Source: an uncultured Porphyromonas sp.
GTDB lineage: Bacteria; Bacteroidota; Bacteroidia; Bacteroidales; Porphyromonadaceae
Direction of reading: 5' to 3'
DNA length: 7,232 nucleotides
Assembly (NCBI RefSeq): GCF_947254915.1
Contig: NZ_CAMYEZ010000111.1
Span: 1 to 7,232 of the forward strand
The notes under the pieces are model-generated. The model did no database searches, was not told the origin of the DNA, and saw only the letters and a list, made by a program, of their open reading frames with translations. A program made the translations under genes and the position numbers. Below, in pieces: positions 1 to 6,940 of this stretch (its first letter is position 1; each line of letters begins with the position of its first letter).

Positions 1-5
1 AGGGA

Positions 6-49
6 AGGAAACGAAAGTAGGTCAGAAAACTTTCGTTTCCTGACCTACT
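6..49 (-). terminator. Probable transcription terminator after porN, made of two interlocked inverted repeats
   Basis: Two perfect inverted repeats overlap here. Stem A pairs 6-17 with 30-41 (12 bp, 12-base loop). Stem B pairs 16-25 with 40-49 (10 bp, 14-base loop). They share bases at 16-17 and 40-41, so both cannot form in full, although trimmed versions could coexist as an H-type pseudoknot. Read in the porN direction, stem B forms first and is followed by TTCGTTTCCT, a moderately T-rich tail; stem A is followed by TCCCT. The element starts 22 bases after the porN stop codon, which fits an operon-end terminator. The tail is not a clean T run, so efficiency is uncertain. A small extra palindrome (GCGAC, three bases, GTCGC) at 60-72 touches the stop codon. 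Confidence 0.6.
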
Positions 50-71
50 CGATTGGTTGGCGACTTAGTCG

Positions 72-1277
72 CTAGAAGCGGTTGCGTACGGAGCGTGTGG
101 TAGTGCTCTTCGACTGCTTCGGTTGCTCTGCCTTGGCAGCTTTGGGAGTAGCCTTCTTGGTGGGACGACTCTTCTTCTTCGCTTTGGTCGCCTTGGCTGA
201 TTTACGTTGGCTCTTGCCCTCGCGAAGCTCTTGTGAGCGACGGGCACGGGCTGTGTCAAGCTCACTGTCGTCCTCGCCGTCACGTCCCTCCTGAAGGTCG
301 CTATCGCTAGCCTCTGGTTTGGTGTACTCGGTGCCGTAGAGGCTCTCCTCAAACTGCTTGAGCTCGCCCTCGATCTGGTTGCTGAAGGCTTGACGCGCAG
401 CCATCGCAGTCGAGTCGCTCATCTCGCTATTGAGCTCAGCGGTCTCACCGCCTAGCGTCATCGAGATCTGTCCGCGGTACAGATTGAGACTAAAGAAGTC
501 GTCCATCGTGGCGGTCGTGGCGTTATTCTTGGTTGAGAGCATGATAGGTTGCTGCGAGAGGTAGGGCTGCACGTCGGAGTACTTGACCCAAAAGAGCGGT
601 ATACGCACGCTACCCTCCATCGATATCTCGTCGTCCATCACGGGGCAGATCGCTATGATCTGACTGCTCACTTCGCTGGTCTTGACGTCGTAGTAGTACT
701 CCTCCTTGACATAGTAGTTGTGTATAGACTGCGTGGGGATGTCTACGGGGAGGATCTTGAAGGCACGGTTGCCCGTCTGGCTGGGGTCTTTGTCATATAC
801 GATGCCAAAGCGGTCGAGGAAGTCTTCAAAGCGTAGCTGTCGCTCAGGAGTTAGGTTTTCGTAGCCCAGGTCTTCGTACTCATAGACGGTTATGCTCCCG
901 TCGTTGAAGCGCTTGAAGAGGAGCGAGAAGAGGCTCTGCAACTGTCCCGACGGACGTACAGGACGGAAGATAGGAGCATTGGCAAGGCTGTCTATTGAGA
1001 GCTGTCGGTAGATGACTCGGCGCCAGGGGGCTGTCTCGGTATCTTTGACCTGCTGGTCGGCGTAGTTCTTGGCGCGTATGGAGACGCCATCGGTCTGTGT
1101 CTCCTGCTCCTTCTGAGCGCGTCGCTGACGTGCTGTGGGGCGCTGACGTGGTAGCTCCGTGGCAACTCGTGTTGAGTCGGTAGTGGTGGCGGAGAGAGGG
1201 TCAAAGTTTTGCGCCTCAGCGGTCAGTGTGAGCGTGAGGGCTAGGAGCACTATGAGTATAGACTGGATGCGTTGCAT
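72..1277 (-). CDS. porN: Type IX secretion system ring protein PorN (GldN family)
   Basis: PorN is the periplasmic partner of the lipoprotein PorK; together they form the large T9SS ring beneath the outer membrane. The 401-residue product starts with a signal peptide (hydrophobic stretch about 7-20, likely cleavage after AEA at residue 22). Residues 23-80 look like a disordered polar linker. The GldN core runs from about 84 to 312, with the family-typical PWRRVIYRQL (84-93), a segment on region and GSITVYEY (127-134), YYVKEEYYYD (188-197), PLFWVKYSD (227-235) and the DDFFSLNLYRGQI segment (259-271). After the core comes an acidic patch (about 316-340) and a K/R/A-rich tail (344-401) predicted to be disordered. 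It is the last gene of the por cluster, 38 bases after porM. The assignment rests on core motifs and position and is firm; the role of the tail is unknown. Confidence 0.95.
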   Translation of the reverse strand: MQRIQSILIVLLALTLTLTAEAQNFDPLSATTTDSTRVATELPRQRPTARQRRAQKEQETQTDGVSIRAKNYADQQVKDTETAPWRRVIYRQLSIDSLANAPIFRPVRPSGQLQSLFSLLFKRFNDGSITVYEYEDLGYENLTPERQLRFEDFLDRFGIVYDKDPSQTGNRAFKILPVDIPTQSIHNYYVKEEYYYDVKTSEVSSQIIAICPVMDDEISMEGSVRIPLFWVKYSDVQPYLSQQPIMLSTKNNATTATMDDFFSLNLYRGQISMTLGGETAELNSEMSDSTAMAARQAFSNQIEGELKQFEESLYGTEYTKPEASDSDLQEGRDGEDDSELDTARARRSQELREGKSQRKSAKATKAKKKSRPTKKATPKAAKAEQPKQSKSTTTRSVRNRF

Positions 1278-1315
1278 AGTATAGTGAGATGGGTCTATTC
1301 TTAAAGCTGTGAAGA

Positions 1316-2866
1316 CTATCGTACGATTACTTCGATGGCTGGGATCTGTCGCTCGATCCCGTCGGGACCACGAGCGGTCACTTCGCTCACGAAGAAGCGC
1401 TTACCCTTTGCCATATTGCGGATCTTGTCTCGCTGTCTAGCGGAGAAAGTGGAGCCATTGGACACCTCGGGGATAACGCCACCGACAGAGTCAAAGAAGA
1501 GGAGCTGGAAGCGCACTACCTGGTAGGGCACGTCTAGCAGATCGTCGTCAATAGCAGCTCCGATACCGTTGGCAGTGAGGAGGTCACGCTTGGCGATGCG
1601 CCCGCCCTTAAAGCGTTTGGTCGCTCCATTGGCATCGGTGTACTGTATATAAGGAAGCGGATCGGGGAGAGCTCGCACACGTAGCGAGGTCTCGGCCATC
1701 TTGAGGTTTCGACCGTCAGCCTGCTTGGCCATAACGGTGATGACAGCGGGAGTGCCGATCTTAGCGGGCTTAGCCGTCCAACTGTTGCCTTTGCGGGTGA
1801 GCGTTCCGTTGGTCATCGTGGCGGTGACGTTTTGCGAGGGGACACCAGGCACGGCAATGCTGATCGGGTTGTTGATGCCCGCATAGAGGACATTCATCAT
1901 GGTAGGAGCGACTGTCGCAAAAGGCTCGGTGACATAGTACTCCGACTGGAAAGGCTGCTTGACAGAGGTGCCGTCGGGAAGCTCTGTCTCGATGTATCCC
2001 GAGATGGGGAAGGTGCCTGCTTTGGTCGCTGTGACACGGTAAATGCCCCCAGCGCTCTCGGGAAGGGTGGTGCCATTGACCACAATCTTGGGAACGCGTG
2101 TCGAGTCGTAGCTGGAGAGGACGATGCTCGCCTCGTACTGGCTACCCTGCATGACGAGCTGACTGCGTGGAATCACTTGCGCAGCAATCTTATTGACGCG
2201 GAGGTCGCCACTGTCGATGTTTTGGACAAGGTCACTTAGCACGTCGCCCTCGACGGAGCGTATGTCGCTCTGAAGCTTCGTGAGCATCGTGAGCGAGGCA
2301 ATGGTTGGGATATTCTCAAAGATCTGCTGCTCCCAGCTGAGCCCTCCCGAACGCTCCGTGCTGAGCATCTCAGAGATATGCTCACGACGGCTGTCGCTAC
2401 GAACCATCTGCGTGGTGTACGTGCGGAATGCCTCGATTGACTCGCGTAGCTTAGCGCCTCGCCGTGTGATGGGGTTGAGCATGACGGTAGTGGGGGCGTT
2501 CATATCGTCCTTGCGAGCCACATCGTTGGGATTGGCATCCTTACCGTCTGCCTCTTGAGCTATGAGGAGGCGCAACTGGTCTATCTCGTTGTAGAGCGAG
2601 TCTGCATAGGCGGTGAGCGCTAGCCCTTTGCGATACCAGGGCTCTGCTTTGCTAGGGTTTTTGGCATAAGCAGCTGAGAGCCCCTTCATGATGTTGTCAT
2701 TGCTCTGCTGTGCCCCCTCGATGGTGTGCGTCAGACTGCGCTCCACGAGGACAAAGCCCGAGAGTACCTCCGAGGAGACATTGAGTGCTACCATCGCAAT
2801 GAAGACGAGATACATCAGATTGATCATCTTCTGCCTATTGCGGTTACCACTGCTTCCTGCTGCCAT
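1316..2866 (-). CDS. porM: Type IX secretion system motor protein PorM (GldM family)
   Basis: PorM is the dimeric shaft of the T9SS motor: one transmembrane helix packs inside the PorL pentamer and a long periplasmic arm reaches the PorK/PorN ring. In this 516-residue product the N-terminus is cytoplasmic and basic (NRNRQK at 8-13), followed by a membrane helix at about 14-36. R9 matches the conserved arginine of GldM that faces a PorL/GldL glutamate. From the known PorM/GldM structures the periplasmic part should divide into helical D1 (about 36-215), beta-rich D2 (about 224-316), D3 (about 317-398, beginning near PFATVAPTMMNVLYAGINNP) and D4 (about 400-516); these limits are estimates. The length fits the Porphyromonas gingivalis protein as I remember it. 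It lies 57 bases after porL and 38 bases before porN. There is no sign of truncation. Confidence 0.96.
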   Translation of the reverse strand: MAAGSSGNRNRQKMINLMYLVFIAMVALNVSSEVLSGFVLVERSLTHTIEGAQQSNDNIMKGLSAAYAKNPSKAEPWYRKGLALTAYADSLYNEIDQLRLLIAQEADGKDANPNDVARKDDMNAPTTVMLNPITRRGAKLRESIEAFRTYTTQMVRSDSRREHISEMLSTERSGGLSWEQQIFENIPTIASLTMLTKLQSDIRSVEGDVLSDLVQNIDSGDLRVNKIAAQVIPRSQLVMQGSQYEASIVLSSYDSTRVPKIVVNGTTLPESAGGIYRVTATKAGTFPISGYIETELPDGTSVKQPFQSEYYVTEPFATVAPTMMNVLYAGINNPISIAVPGVPSQNVTATMTNGTLTRKGNSWTAKPAKIGTPAVITVMAKQADGRNLKMAETSLRVRALPDPLPYIQYTDANGATKRFKGGRIAKRDLLTANGIGAAIDDDLLDVPYQVVRFQLLFFDSVGGVIPEVSNGSTFSARQRDKIRNMAKGKRFFVSEVTARGPDGIERQIPAIEVIVR

Positions 2867-2923
2867 AATGCCTAGATTGTATTAGTTGAATAGCTATCGA
2901 GTAGGTGAGGTGAGAAAAGCAAT

Positions 2924-3970
2924 CTACTCTTGTGGCTCTTGTGGTGCGCCCGCATTGCGTGGTGCTTGGTAGGGCTGAGAGGCGTAGTAGTCGGGACGTG
3001 CCGAGGGGTACTCCTGCCGTGGAGCGTAGTAACTAGGCTCGTAGCCTCCCTGATAAGGACGGCCCGCCATGCCAGGTGCGCCCATATTGACTGTCAGTGC
3101 TTCTAGGATGCGAGCGTAGACACGGTTTAGCTCAGAGAGCTGCATGGTCAAGCGCTCATTTTGCGTGCGGAAGGTGGTACTGTCAATGGCGGAGTCTTGG
3201 TACATATTCTTAATATGCTCCAGTCCTTGGTTGATCTGGTCAATGGTAGCGACCTGTCCTGTGATGCTTGCCAGCTGCGACTCGTAGATCTGGTTGAGAC
3301 GGGCCAAATGCTGCGAGGTCGTGTCCATCTGCATCTGATACTCAACGGCGCTCTCACCGAGTGTGCGCCCGTCTTGCTGCATAGCGACCCACTGATCAGT
3401 CATTTGTTGAGAAAGCTCGCCTAGTCGGCTGAGCTGCGAAGCGGCATTGGCTAGCTGATCGATGGCAGCGGAGAGACGCTCCACCTGAACTTCCGAAGCT
3501 GGCGCACCGTAGCTACCCTCAGGAGCTACGTAACCTGCCTGAGCTTGTGGTTGTGCTTGAGGCTGAGCTACGTAACCGCTAGGCTGCTCGTGATGCTTAC
3601 CCTCTGGATAGGCATAAGAGGGCGCTGGCGCTGCGGCTGCCTCCTGAGCTTTGCGGAGGAGGTACTGTCGGCGAGCCTCCATCTCCTGCTTGTCCATCGG
3701 GTTCTTAGAGTCTAGCTCGGGGAAAACCTGCTCCCACTGGTAATGCTCCTCAGGCTGCTCAAAGCCTGAGATGAAGAAGACGAGAAACTCGGTGATCATA
3801 CCGATGAAAAGCATCTCATTGCCGAAGGATAGGTGGAGCAACTTAAAGAGAGCTCCTAGGATCACCACTGCGGCACCCCAGCTGTATGCGAAGTTGAGCA
3901 CTCTGCGCCCTTTCTTGCTGGAGAGATACATCTCCAGTCCATTCTTGTAGCGTCTATATTTCTTTGCCAT
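2924..3970 (-). CDS. porL: Type IX secretion system motor protein PorL (GldL family)
   Basis: PorL is the stator-like cytoplasmic-membrane component that, with PorM, converts proton flow into motion for secretion. The 348-residue product has a basic cytoplasmic N-terminus (1-27), membrane helix 1 (about 28-46, FAYSWGAAVVILGALFKLLH) and helix 2 (about 53-70). K43 and H46 correspond to K27 and H30 of Flavobacterium GldL; E61 and E71 correspond to its E49 and E59 (aligned by eye with the recalled sequence). The cytoplasmic part has a helical linker (86-112), a low-complexity A/P/Q/Y/G segment (about 112-157), a predicted coiled coil (about 160-293) and a P/Y/G/A-rich tail (295-348). The N-terminal block before helix 1 is longer than in flavobacterial GldL, as I recall for Porphyromonas. 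It sits 53 bases after porK and 57 before porM. Confidence 0.95.
   Translation of the reverse strand: MAKKYRRYKNGLEMYLSSKKGRRVLNFAYSWGAAVVILGALFKLLHLSFGNEMLFIGMITEFLVFFISGFEQPEEHYQWEQVFPELDSKNPMDKQEMEARRQYLLRKAQEAAAAPAPSYAYPEGKHHEQPSGYVAQPQAQPQAQAGYVAPEGSYGAPASEVQVERLSAAIDQLANAASQLSRLGELSQQMTDQWVAMQQDGRTLGESAVEYQMQMDTTSQHLARLNQIYESQLASITGQVATIDQINQGLEHIKNMYQDSAIDSTTFRTQNERLTMQLSELNRVYARILEALTVNMGAPGMAGRPYQGGYEPSYYAPRQEYPSARPDYYASQPYQAPRNAGAPQEPQE
3523..3577. repeat. In-frame 13-bp direct repeat inside porL
   Basis: The 13-mer GAGCTACGTAACC occurs at 3523-3535 and again at 3565-3577, 42 bases apart, so the copies are in the same reading frame. On the coding strand it encodes the two GYVA motifs (residues 132-135 and 146-149) of the low-complexity PorL linker, with a QPQAQPQAQ stretch between them. 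The arrangement suggests expansion by slippage or duplication within the linker. Confidence 0.7.
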
Positions 3971-4023
3971 GAGTCTATCTGTCTGAAGGGTAAAGCCGTT
4001 GTTAGGGCTATCTGTTGCGTTGC

Positions 4024-5538
4024 TTATTTGGAGTTGTTGATGATGCTGCGCACACAGCGGAAGCCAATGTAAGAGTGCGCCTCATCTTGTGGAGCGTAGA
4101 TGCGTCTTGTGGACTTGATGAAGCGGAGGACGTCCTTCCATGAGCCACCCTTGGCAACCTTGCGCCGTAGCATCGTGTTGTCCTCGCGAGCTGCGTTGTA
4201 GCGCATCTGCGGATTGACATCGTCCATCATCTCGTAGCTCGAGACGAAGTAGCTCGAGCTAGTCCACTCCGCTACGTTGCCCGCCATATCGTAGAGCCCG
4301 TAGTCGTTGGGCGAGAAAGTACTCACCTGCGAAGTAATCACTTGTCCGTCGGCTGCGTAGTCTCCCTCGAAAGGCTTGAAGTTTGCCAAGAAGCAGACTT
4401 CTTCCGAATCGAGGTCTTCGCTATTCCACGGGTACTTCGTATTCGTCCGTCCAGCACGCGCTGCGTACTCCCACTCCGCCTCTGTGGGCAGTCTGAACTC
4501 AGGGACGATCGCTCCATCTGGGAGGTTCAACCCCTTGCGATAGTTGTCCGTGCGCCAGTGACAGAAAGCTGTTGCTTGCTCCCACGAGACACCCACCACG
4601 GGATGATTATCGTAGCGAGGGTGGTTGAAGTAAGTGCGGGTGTAGATCTCATTCTTAGAGTTGGGGTAGTCGTTGACCCAGACCGTCTCGTCGGGATAGA
4701 TCGCTACGATGTAAGTATTGAGAAAGTCGTACTCACTAGCGAGCTGACGTGTGATCGTCTCACGGATCACCTCGCCACGGTCATTGACGTAAGCCGTGTC
4801 CTTAGAGATCATCACTGGCTCCTGAACACCCTTGCTGGCGCGCACATCCTTTTGTAAGTTGTTGCGGTAGAGTGCCGCTGCGTGGTAGTCGTAGACCTCA
4901 TACTTGTAGAGCATCTGCTTAGGATCGAGCTTACGCTCGCCCGTCACGGGGTTCGTGTAGTAGACACTCTCCATAGCCTCCAACTCCTGCTCTAGTGCAC
5001 GCTTAGGATTGGGCAACGGTTGAGACCAGTCGAGGTAAGGCTTGACAGGGTCCCCATACTTGTCCGTTGTAATCTTGTAAAGCGGGTTGCCTCCGTAGAG
5101 TGGATCCGCAAGACGCTCGCGAATGATTGAGTCGCGTACATAGTAGACGAACTGTCGCCATTGCGCATTCGTCACCTCCGTCTGATCCATCCAGAAGGCA
5201 TCTACCGAGATAGCTTTGTACTCAGCGGGGAGTCCCCACACCGTGTCCGCCTCACGCTCGCCCAGTACGATATGTCCTTGCGGTACTTGCACCATGCCAT
5301 AGGGAGCCGGCTCACTCCACGAGGCGAGTCCCACGCCCACCAGCTCGGCACTCACGCCAGAGCCACGCTTGGGAGCGCAGCCCACCATGCTCAGCACGGA
5401 GATGAAGAGTAAGAGTAGTGCCAAAGCACCTAGTAGGGGCAAGGCTCCCGCTCTGATTCTAGTCCTAAGCCTTTGTACGGAACGTGCGTCATGCGCGCTC
5501 TCGGACGGACTGCTGTATGTCGGCAAAGCTTCTTTCAT
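4024..5538 (-). CDS. porK: Type IX secretion system ring lipoprotein PorK (GldK family, FGE-sulfatase fold)
   Basis: PorK is an outer-membrane-attached lipoprotein that builds the periplasmic T9SS ring with PorN. The 504-residue product has a hydrophobic segment (32-49) and a candidate lipidation cysteine C54 in SMVGC, a slightly atypical lipobox because M is at -3. Some 31 mostly polar residues precede the hydrophobic segment; no in-frame ATG, GTG or TTG that would give a normal-length signal peptide was found, so this start was kept. The formylglycine-generating-enzyme (FGE) fold is seen in YGMVQVPQGHIVLG (80-93), FWMDQTEVTNAQW (115-127), HPVVGVSWEQATAFCHWR (312-329), FRLPTEAEWEYAARAG (348-363), YGLYDMAGNVAEW (413-425), KGGSW (463-467) and GFRCVRS (492-498). 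A family-typical insert of about 175 residues (134-308) splits the fold. Only one of the two FGE active-site cysteines appears retained (C495), so enzymatic activity is not expected. It follows porP after 48 bases. Confidence 0.96.
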   Translation of the reverse strand: MKEALPTYSSPSESAHDARSVQRLRTRIRAGALPLLGALALLLLFISVLSMVGCAPKRGSGVSAELVGVGLASWSEPAPYGMVQVPQGHIVLGEREADTVWGLPAEYKAISVDAFWMDQTEVTNAQWRQFVYYVRDSIIRERLADPLYGGNPLYKITTDKYGDPVKPYLDWSQPLPNPKRALEQELEAMESVYYTNPVTGERKLDPKQMLYKYEVYDYHAAALYRNNLQKDVRASKGVQEPVMISKDTAYVNDRGEVIRETITRQLASEYDFLNTYIVAIYPDETVWVNDYPNSKNEIYTRTYFNHPRYDNHPVVGVSWEQATAFCHWRTDNYRKGLNLPDGAIVPEFRLPTEAEWEYAARAGRTNTKYPWNSEDLDSEEVCFLANFKPFEGDYAADGQVITSQVSTFSPNDYGLYDMAGNVAEWTSSSYFVSSYEMMDDVNPQMRYNAAREDNTMLRRKVAKGGSWKDVLRFIKSTRRIYAPQDEAHSYIGFRCVRSIINNSK

Positions 5539-5586
5539 AGCTTCTAAGTTGTTTCAGAGTTCTATATTAATAGTGAGACGTACGAG

Positions 5587-6642
5587 CTAGAGGAGTCGGA
5601 TACTCTTGTAGCTGTTGGTCCCTTTCTTGTGGCTAGACATCGGGAGTGCATAGGTTATCACCAGTTCGTGACTGCCCCAGTTGCCCCTCGCCAATTGACT
5701 CGTAGGCATCTCAAAGAGGTAACCCACGTGACACTTGCCAAAGAGCGCTCCCAGCCGTAGCCCCGCAGCTTGCAAAGGTCGGTACATCAGACCAGCCTCC
5801 CATCGCTGAGCCAAGCGTACGTCTAGGTTGACATCCACCCGCCACGACGTCAAGTTGGTCGAGGCAAATAGTGAGGGGTGCCACGATAATAACGCACCCC
5901 GTGGTGTAATATTGTACCCACAGACCGCATTGATATGTATCGGCACCTTCTGATAGTAGAGCCTGTCGAGCGTGATGCGCGGCACCGTGAGGTGACGCCC
6001 CGAGAAGCCGATGAAGTACCGAGGCGTGTGCCATAGGACTCCCGCAGAGAGATCAAAGGTGCGCCCCGATACGGGTGTCTGTGGTAGCGAAGGGTCATTT
6101 GGCGTCATCGCTCCTCCGTCTGGTATGTGCGCCTTGGTACCGTCATATAGGAGGTTGATCATGCCCAGCCCTGTGCCGATGGAGAGTATCTTGTCTCCCT
6201 TCCAGCGAAGCTGAAATGCGTACTCCGCCTGCGCCTCTGTGCGGGTGAAGAGACCAGCACGCTGCGCTGCGACCACCACGCCCACGCCGTGGTAGCTCTT
6301 GCCCCACTGCTGCTCCGTATGAGCCGAGACAAAAAGGTTAGCAGGCGCCCCCTCTATACCAATCCATTGCTGATGATAAGCAGCCGTCAGGAGCAGATCT
6401 TTCTGCAAGCCGATCGCTGCTGGATTGTAGTAGTTCTGCAGCCGTCGGTAGTCTGAGAAGATCGGATCCACCTGCGCCAGCGAACGCATCGGCAACCAGC
6501 AAGCCACGATCAGCAGACATAGCAACAGCCTCCCGAGAGACTTACGCCCCCACCTCTCCGCAACGCATACGCCCCTCTCCGACTGGTGCTCTTCTGGCGC
6601 AAGCCGTATAGCGCAGATCCGAGGTGGGTGCGTCTCTTTCAT
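5587..6642 (-). CDS. porP: Type IX secretion system outer-membrane protein PorP (PorP/SprF family)
   Basis: PorP/SprF proteins are outer-membrane beta-barrels linked to the T9SS; PorP is needed for secretion in Porphyromonas gingivalis. The mature N-terminus shows the family signature: QVDPIFSDYRRLQNYYNPAA (57-76) resembles the usual QDPxFSxYxxxxxxxNPAxxG. The remainder alternates polar and aromatic/hydrophobic residues as expected for barrel strands. The signal peptide is at about 31-56 (basic GRKSLGR, hydrophobic LLLCLLIVACWL, likely cleavage after SLA). About 30 charged residues precede it, which is unusual; the only ATG between the start and the hydrophobic region is out of frame and soon reaches a stop, and an in-frame TAG lies 36 bases upstream of the chosen ATG. 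At 351 residues it is somewhat longer than typical family members, largely because of that extension. It is the first por gene of the cluster, 76 bases after the DUF2795 gene. Confidence 0.93.
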   Translation of the reverse strand: MKETHPPRICAIRLAPEEHQSERGVCVAERWGRKSLGRLLLCLLIVACWLPMRSLAQVDPIFSDYRRLQNYYNPAAIGLQKDLLLTAAYHQQWIGIEGAPANLFVSAHTEQQWGKSYHGVGVVVAAQRAGLFTRTEAQAEYAFQLRWKGDKILSIGTGLGMINLLYDGTKAHIPDGGAMTPNDPSLPQTPVSGRTFDLSAGVLWHTPRYFIGFSGRHLTVPRITLDRLYYQKVPIHINAVCGYNITPRGALLSWHPSLFASTNLTSWRVDVNLDVRLAQRWEAGLMYRPLQAAGLRLGALFGKCHVGYLFEMPTSQLARGNWGSHELVITYALPMSSHKKGTNSYKSIRLL

Positions 6643-6685
6643 CCTAGGTGGCGTGTAGTCATAAACTAATAGCTATGCAGAGAGT

Positions 6686-6704
6686 CCCTGATTATGAGCC
6701 AGGG
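6686..6704 (-). other. Weak hairpin between the DUF2795 gene and porP
   Basis: CCCTG at 6686-6690 can pair with CAGGG at 6700-6704 around a nine-base loop, within the 76-base gap between the two genes. The stem is only 5 bp and in the transcript direction it is followed by a mixed sequence (ACTCTCTGCA), not a T run, so it is unlikely to be a terminator. It could be a processing or partial attenuation site, or chance. Confidence 0.25.
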
Positions 6705-6718
6705 TCTATAGTGGCGAA

Positions 6719-6940
6719 CTAGTACTCCTCCTCGTTGAAGAAGAAGTCCTCCTTGCTAGGGTAGTCTGGCCATATATCCTCGATGGTCTCATACTCCTCG
6801 CCCTCGTCCTCGATCTCCTCAAGGTTTTCGATTACTTCGATGGGCGCACCCGAGCGCTGAGCATAGTCGATGAGCTCATCTTTGGTAGCAGGCCAGGGAG
6901 CATCCTCCAGCTTGGAGGCCAATTCTAACGTCCAGTACAT
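6719..6940 (-). CDS. Small acidic DUF2795 family protein
   Basis: The 73-residue product is strongly acidic, especially from residue 38 on (ENLEEIEDEGEEYETIED, 38-55), and ends in FFFNEEEY. The first part, MYWTLELASKLEDAPWPATK (1-20) then DELIDYAQRSGAP (21-33), matches a short protein that I recall as highly conserved across Bacteroidota and annotated DUF2795; its function is unknown. The WPATKDELIDYA stretch resembles a small helical module of DUF2795 proteins. There is no signal peptide or membrane segment, so it should be cytosolic. It lies upstream of porP in the same orientation, and a good promoter is found ahead of it, so it may be the first gene of the por transcript, although the 76-base gap leaves room for a separate porP promoter. 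The family assignment is by recall of the sequence, not by search. Confidence 0.88.
   Translation of the reverse strand: MYWTLELASKLEDAPWPATKDELIDYAQRSGAPIEVIENLEEIEDEGEEYETIEDIWPDYPSKEDFFFNEEEY

Noticed and set aside
549..836. 95-codon plus-strand frame with a hydrophobic V/L-rich stretch
   Set aside because: It is antisense to the conserved PorN core; the hydrophobicity arises from the complement of D/Y/K-rich codons.
1832..2239. 135-codon open frame on the plus strand
   Set aside because: It is antisense to porM and its composition is that expected from mirrored codons of the real gene.
4342..4857. 171-codon open frame on the plus strand
   Set aside because: It lies wholly inside porK on the opposite strand, shows no recognisable domain, and porK has strong family motifs across the same region.
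4024..5538. porK product as an active formylglycine-generating enzyme or sulfatase-maturation factor
   Set aside because: The lipoprotein signal, the large insert, the por gene context and the missing catalytic cysteine all point to the structural PorK/GldK subgroup.
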